Shown here in pieces: positions 17,841-26,670 of a stretch of DNA of 36,555 bases (its first letter is position 1; every line of letters begins with the position of its first letter). Position numbers and translations under genes: made by a program. Origin of the DNA: Gemmatimonas sp. (GTDB lineage: Bacteria > Gemmatimonadota > Gemmatimonadetes > Gemmatimonadales > Gemmatimonadaceae); the NCBI GenBank assembly GCA_021154285.1, contig JAJKIV010000049.1:1-36555 (forward strand), in the 5' to 3' direction. The notes below the pieces were generated by a model. It was not told where the DNA came from. It worked only from the letters and a program-made list of their open reading frames with translations, and searched no databases.

Positions 17841-18986
17841 TCAAAGGAGCGCCAACGCCGCGTCGATCTCGTCTTCGGTGTTGTAGAAGTGCGGCGACAA
17901 ACGGATAGCGCCCTCGCGGAACGAGTGGACCACTCCCGCTCGGGTCAGGCGCTCGGAGGCCGCCTTGGCGTCCCGCGGCGCCACGGCCACAATGCCGGCG
18001 CGTCGCTCCCGTTCCGGCGGCGTCACGAGCCGGACGTCGGTGGTGCCTAACGCCCAGTCGACGATCCGGCCCGTCAGCCGCTCGACGCGCTCGTATACGG
18101 TCTCGAGTCCCACCTCGAAAAACACATCCAGGGCCTCGTTCAACCCGGCGAAGTCCTGGTACGGGAGCGTGATGACCTCGAACTTCCGCGCGTTTTCCCG
18201 GTACGTGAAGTCGTAGTCCGTCAGTCGCGTAAAGTCGTCGGAGCAGCGCGTGGCCATCCAGCTCACGTCCACGGGGCGGAGCGAGTCAACGAGATCGGGG
18301 CGCAGCCACACGAACCCGCTGCCCCACGGCGCAAGCAGCCATTTCTGCGCTCCGCAGGCGACGATATCGACCGGCATCGAGCGCACATCCAGCCGCGTTG
18401 CGCTGACACCCTGAATGGCGTCGAGAACGAACCAGATGCCGCGCTCCCTACACGCTCGTCCAATTCGCTCGATGTCGATACGATAGCCCGTCGCGAACGA
18501 CACCCACGACAGCACGACGCAGCGCACGCGTGGCCGATCCAGGGCGGCCAGGATGGCATCCTCGTCAGGCAGGATGCCGGCGCACGGAATGCGCTCGAGC
18601 TTCACGCCCCGGGCTACCTCGAGCTCCATCCAGGGATAGATGTTGGACGGGTACTCGCGATCGCTCGTGATGACGATGTCGCCCCGCTCGAACGGAAGCG
18701 CGCGAGCCGCGAGGTTGAGGCCGTACGACGTGTTCACCGTGAGCGCGATCTCGCGCGGCTCCGCACCGATGAGACGCGCGCATCTTACCCGTGCGTTCGC
18801 GAGCTCGTCGAATTGCATCTCGGTGGTGTACCGCCACGGCTGCGCACGGAGCGCGGTGAGCTCCTGTATCTTGTCGACAGCGCGCTGCGGGAGCGGGCCG
18901 GTGGAGGCATGGTTCAGGAAGATCTGATCGCCGGCGATCGCCCACGGGAACTCCCGGGCGCGAAGCTGGTGAATCGGGTCGGTCAC
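17841..18986 (-). CDS. Class-V aminotransferase (cysteine desulfurase/isopenicillin N epimerase-like)
   Basis: IFLNHASTGPLPQRAVD...ITSDREYPSNIYPW...VVLSWVSFATGYRIDIERIG...FVLDAIQGVSATRLDVRSMPVDIVACGAQKWLLAPWGSGFVWL. Confidence 0.9.
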   Translation of the reverse strand: MTDPIHQLRAREFPWAIAGDQIFLNHASTGPLPQRAVDKIQELTALRAQPWRYTTEMQFDELANARVRCARLIGAEPREIALTVNTSYGLNLAARALPFERGDIVITSDREYPSNIYPWMELEVARGVKLERIPCAGILPDEDAILAALDRPRVRCVVLSWVSFATGYRIDIERIGRACRERGIWFVLDAIQGVSATRLDVRSMPVDIVACGAQKWLLAPWGSGFVWLRPDLVDSLRPVDVSWMATRCSDDFTRLTDYDFTYRENARKFEVITLPYQDFAGLNEALDVFFEVGLETVYERVERLTGRIVDWALGTTDVRLVTPPERERRAGIVAVAPRDAKAASERLTRAGVVHSFREGAIRLSPHFYNTEDEIDAALALL

Positions 18987-19882
18987 GGTTCCACCTCGGG
19001 CGTTGGCACGCCCGCTATGGGAGCGGCGGTCTCGATGCGGCGCGGATCGAGCGCGTCACGGAGTGCGTCGCCAAGCAGGTTGAAGCCGAGCACCGCCGCG
19101 CCGATCGCGAGCCCGGGAAACACCGACGTCCACGGTGCGTTGCGGAGGAGATTCAGGTCGCGGCCATCCGCGATCATGCTGCCCCAACTCGGAGTCGGCG
19201 GCTGAACTCCCAGGCCGAGGAACGACAGCGCGGCTTCGGCCATGATCGCGCCGGCGACCCCCAGCGTTGCGGCAATGACGACGGGCGCTATGACGTTAGG
19301 CAGTACGTGCCGGGCAATGATCCGGGTGTCGCGGGCACCGAGGGCGCGGATGGCCTGCACGTACTCGAGCTGACGTACGACGAGCACCTGGCCCCTGACG
19401 AGACGCGCCATGCCCGCCCAGCCGACGATGCCGATCGTGAGGAGGACGACGCCGAGGGACGGGCTGAGTGCGGCGACCATCGCGATCAACAGGAGCAGCG
19501 TGGGGAACGCGAGCGTCACATCGGCGAGCCGCATCACGAGCTCGTCGACCCATCGGCCGTAATATCCGGCGAGCAGCCCGAACGCTACACCGAGCGACAA
19601 GGCGATCGCCTGTGACACGAGCCCGACCGCCAGTGATACGCGCGCGCCATACACGAGGCGAGACCAGATGTCGCGTCCCTGTACGTCGGTGCCCATCCAA
19701 TGCGCTGACGACGGCGCTGCGAGGCGCCCGATGAGATTGATGCGAAGCGGATCCTCCGTCGCAATGAGCGGTGCGAACACCGCGACGGCCACGATGAGCG
19801 TAATGACCCCGAGCCCGATGAGCGAGCGCGTGTCGCGCCGAAGGCTGCGCCAGACGGAGCGCGTGATGGGCGCGGCGGTCAC
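18983..19882 (-). CDS. DppC/OppC-type peptide ABC transporter permease
   Basis: HWMGTDVQGRDIWSRLVYGARVSLAVGLVSQAIAL...EYVQAIRALGARDTRIIARHVLPNVIAPVVI...EAALSFLGLGVQPPTPSWGSMIADG. Confidence 0.93.
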   Translation of the reverse strand: MTAAPITRSVWRSLRRDTRSLIGLGVITLIVAVAVFAPLIATEDPLRINLIGRLAAPSSAHWMGTDVQGRDIWSRLVYGARVSLAVGLVSQAIALSLGVAFGLLAGYYGRWVDELVMRLADVTLAFPTLLLLIAMVAALSPSLGVVLLTIGIVGWAGMARLVRGQVLVVRQLEYVQAIRALGARDTRIIARHVLPNVIAPVVIAATLGVAGAIMAEAALSFLGLGVQPPTPSWGSMIADGRDLNLLRNAPWTSVFPGLAIGAAVLGFNLLGDALRDALDPRRIETAAPIAGVPTPEVEP

Positions 19883-20820
19883 GTCGGCTCACGCAGCTCG
19901 GGTGGCGTGTCCGGCGGCTGGCGGCGCCATCGCCGGTGATGCCAGAAGTACTGCTCGGGGTATCGTCTCACCCACCGCTCGAGCGTCGCCGTGTACCGGG
20001 CCACGATGGTGTCGACGTCACGATCGCGATCGCCGGTGTCCTCCACGAGCACAGGCTCGAACACGAGTCTGTACTTGCCGGTCGGCTGCCTGATGGCGAC
20101 GCCGAACACCACTGGCACCTGAAGGCGGAGCGCGAACACAGCCGGGCCGCGTGGCGTCTTCGCAGGTCTTCCGAAGAACGGCACGAACGTGGACGCGAGG
20201 CCGAGCACGCCCTGGTCGGCGAGAAACGCGACCGCGCGATTGTCTCTGAGCGACCGCGGCGTTCGACGCACGGCTTCTGCGTCGTGCACGACAACCATCC
20301 CGATCCGCGAGCGCGTCTCGGTGAGGTAGCGATCGAAGAGCGGGTTGCTCATTCGCCTCGCGATCGCGTCGAGGGGAATGCCGCGCGCGGCGACATACGA
20401 ACCGGCCAGCTCCCAATTGCCGAGGTGACCGGTGACGAATATCAGCCCCTTCCGCTTCGCGAGCGCCTGTTCGACGACGTCCCATCCGTCCGCGCCGTCG
20501 AACAGGTCGAGCACGGCGTCGCGACCGAGGCGTGCCAGCATGACCGCCTCGATGGACGATCGGCCAAGGTGCTCGTACGCACTGCGCGCGATCCGGTTGA
20601 CGTCGGCCTCGTCGAGGCCGGGGAATGCCGCGGCGATCTGACGCTCCACGACGCGGCGACGGATACCGAGCGGCCGATAGCCTAACGCGCCGATCCGCGC
20701 GCCGAGGTTGCCGGCGCGTTCCCAATTGAGGCTCCCGAGCGCGCCGACGACAGCGCGGAACGCGGTGTACTCCGCCTTATGAGAAAATCGGACCTTTTCG
20801 GGGGAGGTCGGCGTCGTCAT
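19879..20820 (-). CDS. Lipid A biosynthesis (lauroyl/myristoyl) acyltransferase, LpxL/HtrB family
   Basis: KGLIFVTGHLGNWELAGSYVAARGIPLDAIARRMSNPLFDRYLTETRSRIGM...VAFLADQ...STFVPFFGRPAKTPRGPAVFAL; ATG at 20818-20820 overlaps the upstream stop. Confidence 0.92.
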   Translation of the reverse strand: MTTPTSPEKVRFSHKAEYTAFRAVVGALGSLNWERAGNLGARIGALGYRPLGIRRRVVERQIAAAFPGLDEADVNRIARSAYEHLGRSSIEAVMLARLGRDAVLDLFDGADGWDVVEQALAKRKGLIFVTGHLGNWELAGSYVAARGIPLDAIARRMSNPLFDRYLTETRSRIGMVVVHDAEAVRRTPRSLRDNRAVAFLADQGVLGLASTFVPFFGRPAKTPRGPAVFALRLQVPVVFGVAIRQPTGKYRLVFEPVLVEDTGDRDRDVDTIVARYTATLERWVRRYPEQYFWHHRRWRRQPPDTPPELREPT

Positions 20821-21677
20821 TTCTGATCGGGAACAGGGGACGGGGAACTGGGAACCGGCGCTGCGTGAGGAGTCTCCGTTCCCTGTTCCCCGTTCCCCGT
20901 TCCCACCCTCCCAAGCTCCCACAACCTGGCATACTTCGCCGCCACGCTCATCGCCGCGAGCGCGGCGATGATGACGCCTGCGGCGCCGTCCAGGAACCCG
21001 GCGCGCAGCACGTACATCGAGAAGAAACGCACCGGTGGCTTGATCGCGATCGTCCACGCGCGCGTCCGTCGTCCACGCGCGAAGTTCTGTTCTGCCCACC
21101 ACCGGCTGTAGCGGTCGAGCTTCGCGAAATACTCGCCCAGCGACGCGTACGGGTAGTGGATGAGCGGCTCGGCGAGCTCGCCGACCAGGCCGTCCGTCAT
21201 CACGTGCTCGTGTACCGGGCGCTCATCGTACCGCATACGGCTTCGGAAGAGCCGCACCGGTCGGTCGCGCTCCCATCCGCCGTGACGAATTTCCCGACCA
21301 AGGAAGAAATTGCGTCGCCTGACGCGGAACGCGACGTCCTTCGCCTCGCCGGCAACGATCCGCGCGACCTCGTCGCGCAAGCCGCCGGTGCCGCGCTCGT
21401 CGGCATCCACCACGAGAATCCACTCGTGGCGCGCACGCGCGATCGCGGCGTTCCGCTGGCGGCCGATCGTCGTGAAAGGATGGCTGAACGTCGTCGCCCC
21501 GGCCGACGTCGCGACCGCCGCGGTGTCGTCGCTCGAGTCATTCTCGACGACGATGATCTCCGCGGCCCACGCGACGCTCGCGATACAGTCGCCGATCTCC
21601 GCGGCTTCATCCTTTGCCGCGATGACCACGGAGCATGGAACGGCGGATGCGCTGGAGCGAACCGGTGCTGAAGTCAC
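20817..21677 (-). CDS. Family 2 glycosyltransferase (LPS core/WaaE-like)
   Basis: VPCSVVIAAKDEAAEIGDCIASVAWAAEIIVVENDSSDDTAAVA...WILVVDADER...; C-terminal tail RVGTGNGEQGTETPHAAPVPSSPSPVPDQK is encoded by a repeat element. Confidence 0.9.
   Translation of the reverse strand: MTSAPVRSSASAVPCSVVIAAKDEAAEIGDCIASVAWAAEIIVVENDSSDDTAAVATSAGATTFSHPFTTIGRQRNAAIARARHEWILVVDADERGTGGLRDEVARIVAGEAKDVAFRVRRRNFFLGREIRHGGWERDRPVRLFRSRMRYDERPVHEHVMTDGLVGELAEPLIHYPYASLGEYFAKLDRYSRWWAEQNFARGRRTRAWTIAIKPPVRFFSMYVLRAGFLDGAAGVIIAALAAMSVAAKYARLWELGRVGTGNGEQGTETPHAAPVPSSPSPVPDQK
20829..20904. repeat. GGGAAC-family inverted repeat element, translated as the C-terminus of the glycosyltransferase
   Basis: gggaacaggggacggggaactgggaaccggcgctgcgtgaggagtctccgttccctgttccccgttccccgttccc. 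Confidence 0.9.
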
Positions 21678-22783
21678 GTGCGCCAGCGCTTGCGATCGCG
21701 CGCGATCTCGGTCGCGCGCTCGAACCCGTCGACCATGTCCTGCTCGGCGAAATCACGGCTGACCCGGGCACGACCGGCGTTCCCCATCGCCGATCGCCGC
21801 TCCTTGTGGGCCAGCAGCACTGCTATGCGCGCCGCCATGGTTCCAGGATCCGGCTGAGCGAGCAGGACGCCGCAGATGCCATCCGCCACGTAGCGCTGCG
21901 AGAGCGCGTCCCGCTCGGCGAGCACTGGCACGCGAAGCGCCATGAGGTCCAGGTACCCGAAGGCGGCATTATCGCCGCCCGCAGCGACCCACGCGAGCTC
22001 CGCAGCCGACAACACGGCCTGCTGATCGAGCCGCTGGCCGACGTGCGCGACGATCTCGGTGATGCCTAACGCAGCCGCGTGCATCCGCAGGTCGTCATCC
22101 TCGGCGCCGGGGCCCACGATGGCAAGGCGCAGGCCGGGGTGACGTGGTGCCAGCAGGGCAACCGCACGCAGTAGCGCGGCGATCCGCCGGCGCGCCGTCG
22201 GGTCATAGACGCACGCAATGAGCTGATCCCCGCCGTTGGCGCCGATCGCGCCCAGGGACAGCGGACGCACTTGCTCGATCGACTCGACCGACACGCCAAC
22301 GTCGGCCGCAACCGGCTCGAACGCGCCACGCGCAGTAGCGCCGTTCGAGCTCGATGCCTCCGTCGTAAACAGGTAGCCGGTCGCCGCGAGCCGCTCGCCG
22401 AGTCTCGCCTCCGGGCCACGTGTGAGCGTGGCCCCAGCGGGAATTCGTCGTACCAGTGCGGCGCGCTCGGCAAGTCGGATCCCGAGGGACGCCACGAGCT
22501 GCTCACGCTCGGTGTGGACAAACACGACCTCCACGTAGTGCTCGAGCAGCACCTGACGCAGTCGCAGGCTCTCGTTCATCCACGGTCCGCCTAACGGGAT
22601 CGGCGCGAGCTCGACGCCCGGCAGCCGATCCGTGGTGGACATCAAGCGATCTTCTACCGCGCTGTCAGCGCGACAGAGGTACGTGCACTGGTACCCGCGC
22701 CCGGCCATGGCGACTGCCGCTGCGGCGAACGCTCGCGCGCTCCCCGACCACTCAGGACCCGAGTAGTAGAACAAAACGCGCAA
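21674..22783 (-). CDS. Group 1 (GT4-like) glycosyltransferase
   Basis: LFYYSGPEWSGSARAFAAAAVAMAGRGYQCTYLC...GLRLAIVGPGAEDDDLRMHAAALGITEIVAHVGQR...GYLDLMALRVPVLAERD; TTG start at 22781-22783. Confidence 0.8.
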   Translation of the reverse strand: MRVLFYYSGPEWSGSARAFAAAAVAMAGRGYQCTYLCRADSAVEDRLMSTTDRLPGVELAPIPLGGPWMNESLRLRQVLLEHYVEVVFVHTEREQLVASLGIRLAERAALVRRIPAGATLTRGPEARLGERLAATGYLFTTEASSSNGATARGAFEPVAADVGVSVESIEQVRPLSLGAIGANGGDQLIACVYDPTARRRIAALLRAVALLAPRHPGLRLAIVGPGAEDDDLRMHAAALGITEIVAHVGQRLDQQAVLSAAELAWVAAGGDNAAFGYLDLMALRVPVLAERDALSQRYVADGICGVLLAQPDPGTMAARIAVLLAHKERRSAMGNAGRARVSRDFAEQDMVDGFERATEIARDRKRWRT

Positions 22784-22789
22784 GACGGC

Positions 22790-22819
22790 GGGGACTAGGG
22801 ACTGGGGACAGGGGACTCG
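22790..22819. repeat. Partial GGGACT/GGGAAC-like repeat overlapping the msbA-like 3' end
   Basis: ggggactagggactggggacaggggactcgg. Confidence 0.55.
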
Positions 22820-24633
22820 GCTGCTCGCGCTCGAGCCTCCATCTCCCGAGCGTCGGCAAACTGCAACGCATGGAGACGATGATAATGACCTCGGCGTGCG
22901 AGCAACGCGCCGTGCGTCCCGTGTTCCACGACTCGACCGCGATCCATCACCAGAATCTGGTCCGCGTGGGCGATCGTCGACAGACGGTGGGCGATCACGA
23001 ACACCGTTCGCCCTTCGAGCAGGCGGTCGATGGCTTCCTGCACCAGGCGCTCCGACTCGGTGTCGAGCGCGGACGTCGCCTCGTCGAGGATCAGGATCGG
23101 CGGATCCACGAGCAGCGCCCGCGCGATCGAGAGTCGCTGGCGCTGGCCCCCGGAGAGCCGAGTGCCCCGTTCGCCGAGGATCGTGTCATAGCCGTCGGGG
23201 AGCTCGGCGATGAAGCGGTGTGCGTTGGCCGCGCGCGCTGCCGCCTCGATCTGGGCGTCGGTGTACTTTGCGGCCGCGCCGTACGCGAGATTATTGCGCA
23301 CGGTGTCGTTGAACAGTACGGTGTCCTGACTCACGATCCCGATGAGCGAGCGGAGCGCCGGCAGCGCGATTTCGCGCGTGTCCGTTCCGTCGAGCAGAAT
23401 GCGCCCGCCCGTTGGCTCGTAGAACCGGGGGATGAGGTCGACGAGTGTGCTCTTCCCCGCTCCACTCGCGCCGACCAGCGCGATCACCTGGCCCTTGGGG
23501 GCCACGAGCGAGACGTCGACCAGCACCGGCTCATCGGCGTACGCGAACGACACCCGCTCGAACTCGAGCGCTCGCTCGAACGTCGCGCTCGTGATCCGTC
23601 CGCGGTCGAGACTCGCCTCCGTCGGGCTGTCCAACACCTCGAAGATTCGCTCGGCGGCCGCAAGCGACTGCTGGGCGACGGTCGGCACCTGCGACAGCTG
23701 TTTGAGCGGCTGCAGCATGCGCATAACGAGAATCAGGAACGCGATCAGGTTCGCGCCATCGAGCGTGCCGGCGAAGACCGCTCTCGCGCCGAACCACAGA
23801 ATGGCGACGGCAATCGCCGTCCCAACGGTCTCGGTGATCGGCTGAGCGAGTGCCGCGATCCGCGTGACGCGAACCATCCCGCGTGCATAACGACTGCTCC
23901 CCTCGCGGAACCTGCCTTCCTCGTATGCCTCCCCACCGAATGACTTCACGAGGCGGATGCCGCTCACGGATTCCTGCACGACGGCGGTCATCTCGCCATA
24001 CTGATTGCTGAGGCGACGATGGCCCTTGCGGAGCTTTCTGAGGAGCGGCTGCAGCAGGCCGATGAGGATCGGCGCGACGACGAGCGCGAGCAGCGTCAGG
24101 CGCCATGAGATGGCGATGAGACCAGCGATCGTCACGACGACCGTGGCGACGCTCAGCAGCGATTGCGTGACCACCTGTGTGATGACCTGCTTCGTCTGCT
24201 GCGTGTCGTTCAGCACGCGCGCGAGGATGTCTCCGGTCTTCACCCGAACGAAGAACCCGAGCGGCAGTCGCTGCAGGTGCGCGTAGAGTGCATTGCGCAG
24301 GTCACGCGTAACGTATTCCTGAAGCTGAGCGCCGAGCTGGCCGCTCGCCCACACGAACACGTTCTTGGCCGTGACCGCGACGAGAATGATGATGACGATC
24401 CGCAGCAGCGCTGCTTCGGGGCTCTCGCCGTTCAGAAACGCACCGAGGAGCTGATTCTGAAGGGCCGACAGTTTCGTCTCGTGTGCCGGCTGGTTGAACA
24501 ACCGGTCGAGAAACGGGATCAGCAGCGTGAAGCTGAAGACGTCGAGCACCGCTGCGGCGATGTTGCACGCCACCGTTCCAGCCATGCGCCACGCATGCGG
24601 CCGGAGGAACTGGAGCAGGCGCCGGTACATCAT
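22795..24633 (-). CDS. Lipid A export-type ABC transporter, fused permease/ATPase (MsbA-like)
   Basis: VALVGASGAGKSTLVDLIPRFYEPTGGRILLDGTD; LSGGQRQRLSIARALLVDPPILILDEATSALDTESE; N-terminal six-TM exporter domain. Confidence 0.94.
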   Translation of the reverse strand: MMYRRLLQFLRPHAWRMAGTVACNIAAAVLDVFSFTLLIPFLDRLFNQPAHETKLSALQNQLLGAFLNGESPEAALLRIVIIILVAVTAKNVFVWASGQLGAQLQEYVTRDLRNALYAHLQRLPLGFFVRVKTGDILARVLNDTQQTKQVITQVVTQSLLSVATVVVTIAGLIAISWRLTLLALVVAPILIGLLQPLLRKLRKGHRRLSNQYGEMTAVVQESVSGIRLVKSFGGEAYEEGRFREGSSRYARGMVRVTRIAALAQPITETVGTAIAVAILWFGARAVFAGTLDGANLIAFLILVMRMLQPLKQLSQVPTVAQQSLAAAERIFEVLDSPTEASLDRGRITSATFERALEFERVSFAYADEPVLVDVSLVAPKGQVIALVGASGAGKSTLVDLIPRFYEPTGGRILLDGTDTREIALPALRSLIGIVSQDTVLFNDTVRNNLAYGAAAKYTDAQIEAAARAANAHRFIAELPDGYDTILGERGTRLSGGQRQRLSIARALLVDPPILILDEATSALDTESERLVQEAIDRLLEGRTVFVIAHRLSTIAHADQILVMDRGRVVEHGTHGALLARRGHYHRLHALQFADAREMEARARAAESPVPSP

Positions 24634-24649
24634 CGCGCTCGCTTGGGGG

Positions 24650-26209
24650 TCACTTGGGCGTCAGCAGCGCGACCGGGAGAATGCACTCCTCTGGCGTCAC
24701 GCCGCCGTGGAGAAACGACCCGCGGTATCGACTCTGGTATTCGCGGAGCTTCGTGGGATAGACGAAAAAGCCGTCCGACACTGCCAGCAGCGTGTTCGCG
24801 CCAAGTCCGCGACGCGGCAGTCGCAGGAGGTCCTCGTTGGGGAACAGGAGCGCCTGCTCCGCGCGCTCCGCGCGCAGGTCCTCGCCGAACTTGTACCGGA
24901 GGTTTGCCGTCGCGTCGCGCTTCGCGAAGACCGTTGCCGGCGTTTGACAATGAATCGAGCCGTGATCGCTCGTGATGAGCACCGACACCTTACGACGCGA
25001 CGCCTCTCGCAGCACGCCTAACAAGGCCGAGCGCTGGAACCACTGCAGGGTGAGCTGCCGCAACGCGATTTCGTCCCGCGCCACCTCATAGAGGATGGCC
25101 GATTCACTCCGCCCGTGCGTTAGCAGGTCGACGAAGTTGAAGACGAAGGCGCTCACCCCTTCTGGCGCGATGGCGCTGTGGAGATGGCGCTCGAGCTCAT
25201 CGGAGTCGGACGCCGTAGAGATCTTGTTGTAGCGAACGGACCGCGGCGAGTTGAGCTCCTGCAGATGCGCCTCGAGCAGCTCGCGCTCGTGCGCGTTCAA
25301 CGTCTCGTCCTCGCGCTCGCCCCACCAGTCGGGGAACCGCGCGGCGATCTCGCCCGGGAACAGTCCGCTGAACAGCGCGTTGCGCGAATACGGCGTGGCC
25401 GTGGGAAGCACCGCGTAGTAGTGCGTGCGCTCGACGTCGAACATCTGGGCCAGGAGCGGCTCGAGCACGAGCCACTGATCGAGTCGCAGACAGTCGACGA
25501 CGATGAACACTGCGTTGCGCGCACGCTGCAGCATCGGGAGCAGAAACTCACCCACGATATCGATCGACAGCGGCGGCCGATCGCCTTCGAGATCGTGAAG
25601 CCATGCCGGATACGCCTGGCGCATGTACTCCGCGAACTCGCGCTGCATATCGGGATAGAGACCGCGGAGCGACTCGTATAGCCCCGTCTCGCCCGCGGCC
25701 GTGAGGTCGACGTCCCACTGCATCAACTCGACATACCGATCCACCCAGCCACGCCAGTCGAGCACGCGTCCGCGCTCGACCTCGATGGCGCGGAAGCGCT
25801 CGACGAAACGTCGCGCGATCGCCTGCTGACGAATCCGCGGTCCCTCGAGGATCCGCGTTATGACCGTAAGGACCTGACGGGGGTTGATCGGCTTGACGAG
25901 GTACTCGCGGATGTTGGCGCCGAGCGCCTCGCGCAGTGTCGCGTCCTCCTCGCTCTTGGTAACCATCACCACGGGGAGGTTCGGCGCGAGCTCGCGCACT
26001 TCCTGATACGTCTCGAGCCCCCGCTTGCCCGGCATCTGCTCATCGAGCAGCAGGATATCGAACGCGCGGCGCCGCAGCAGTTCCACGGCGTCGTCGGCGT
26101 TCGTCGCCGTCTCGACCTCGTAGCCTTTCTCGCGCAGGAAGATGCGGTGGGACTCGAGGAGCTCGGCCTCGTCGTCCACCCAGAGTACGGATTTCGCTGG
26201 GGGAGCCAT
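24650..26209 (-). CDS. Response regulator fused to a PglZ/alkaline phosphatase-like domain (PorX-like)
   Basis: Receiver SVLWVDDEAELLESHRIFLREKGYEV...LLDEQMPGKRGLE...VKPINPRQ; C-domain AVFIVVDCLRLDQWLVLEPLLAQMF...PTATPYSRNALFSGLFP...LITSDHGSIHC...LHGGVTPEECILPVALL. Confidence 0.9.
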   Translation of the reverse strand: MAPPAKSVLWVDDEAELLESHRIFLREKGYEVETATNADDAVELLRRRAFDILLLDEQMPGKRGLETYQEVRELAPNLPVVMVTKSEEDATLREALGANIREYLVKPINPRQVLTVITRILEGPRIRQQAIARRFVERFRAIEVERGRVLDWRGWVDRYVELMQWDVDLTAAGETGLYESLRGLYPDMQREFAEYMRQAYPAWLHDLEGDRPPLSIDIVGEFLLPMLQRARNAVFIVVDCLRLDQWLVLEPLLAQMFDVERTHYYAVLPTATPYSRNALFSGLFPGEIAARFPDWWGEREDETLNAHERELLEAHLQELNSPRSVRYNKISTASDSDELERHLHSAIAPEGVSAFVFNFVDLLTHGRSESAILYEVARDEIALRQLTLQWFQRSALLGVLREASRRKVSVLITSDHGSIHCQTPATVFAKRDATANLRYKFGEDLRAERAEQALLFPNEDLLRLPRRGLGANTLLAVSDGFFVYPTKLREYQSRYRGSFLHGGVTPEECILPVALLTPK

Positions 26210-26241
26210 GCAGGGAATCTAGTCGGGCTGGCGTCGTTGCC

Positions 26242-26670
26242 GTGACCGCAGCGCCCGCTAATATTGGCCCGGTGCCGCTCTCGCCACCATACGCACTCGC
26301 GTCACCGCGCTTCCGATTCCGCGCGCTCGCCGCGCTCGTCGGACGATCTCCGCTCGGCGGCGAACGTGAGGTCGCCTTGGCGACGCTGCTCGCGGCGCGT
26401 CTCGTCGTCGGTGCGCTGCCGCCGTCGCCGCTGCCACAGCAGGTGCGTATCGTCCGCGCGAACGGTGCGCGCGCCTGGTTCGCGGCGCTCGCGGTTCCAC
26501 CATCGTTTCGCCAATCACTCACGCGGCTGATGGACGCAACAACGTCTGTGGACCGCGACGGTCTCGAAGCCGCCTTGCGAGCGTTGATCGATGCCAGCGC
26601 AACACACCTCGACGCCCCCGCGTTGACCGAGCTTCGCGAGATGATCCGTGTACTCGCCTCGAGCATATGA
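26242..26670 (+). CDS. Hypothetical protein, first gene of a two-gene unit
   Basis: 142-aa ORF; 4-nt overlap with the next gene; upstream taatat-like -10. No recognised domain. Confidence 0.6.
   Translation: MTAAPANIGPVPLSPPYALASPRFRFRALAALVGRSPLGGEREVALATLLAARLVVGALPPSPLPQQVRIVRANGARAWFAALAVPPSFRQSLTRLMDATTSVDRDGLEAALRALIDASATHLDAPALTELREMIRVLASSI

Noticed and set aside
22456-23943. 495-aa plus-strand ORF antisense to msbA and glycosyltransferase
   Set aside because: No domain signal; overlaps two confident minus-strand genes.
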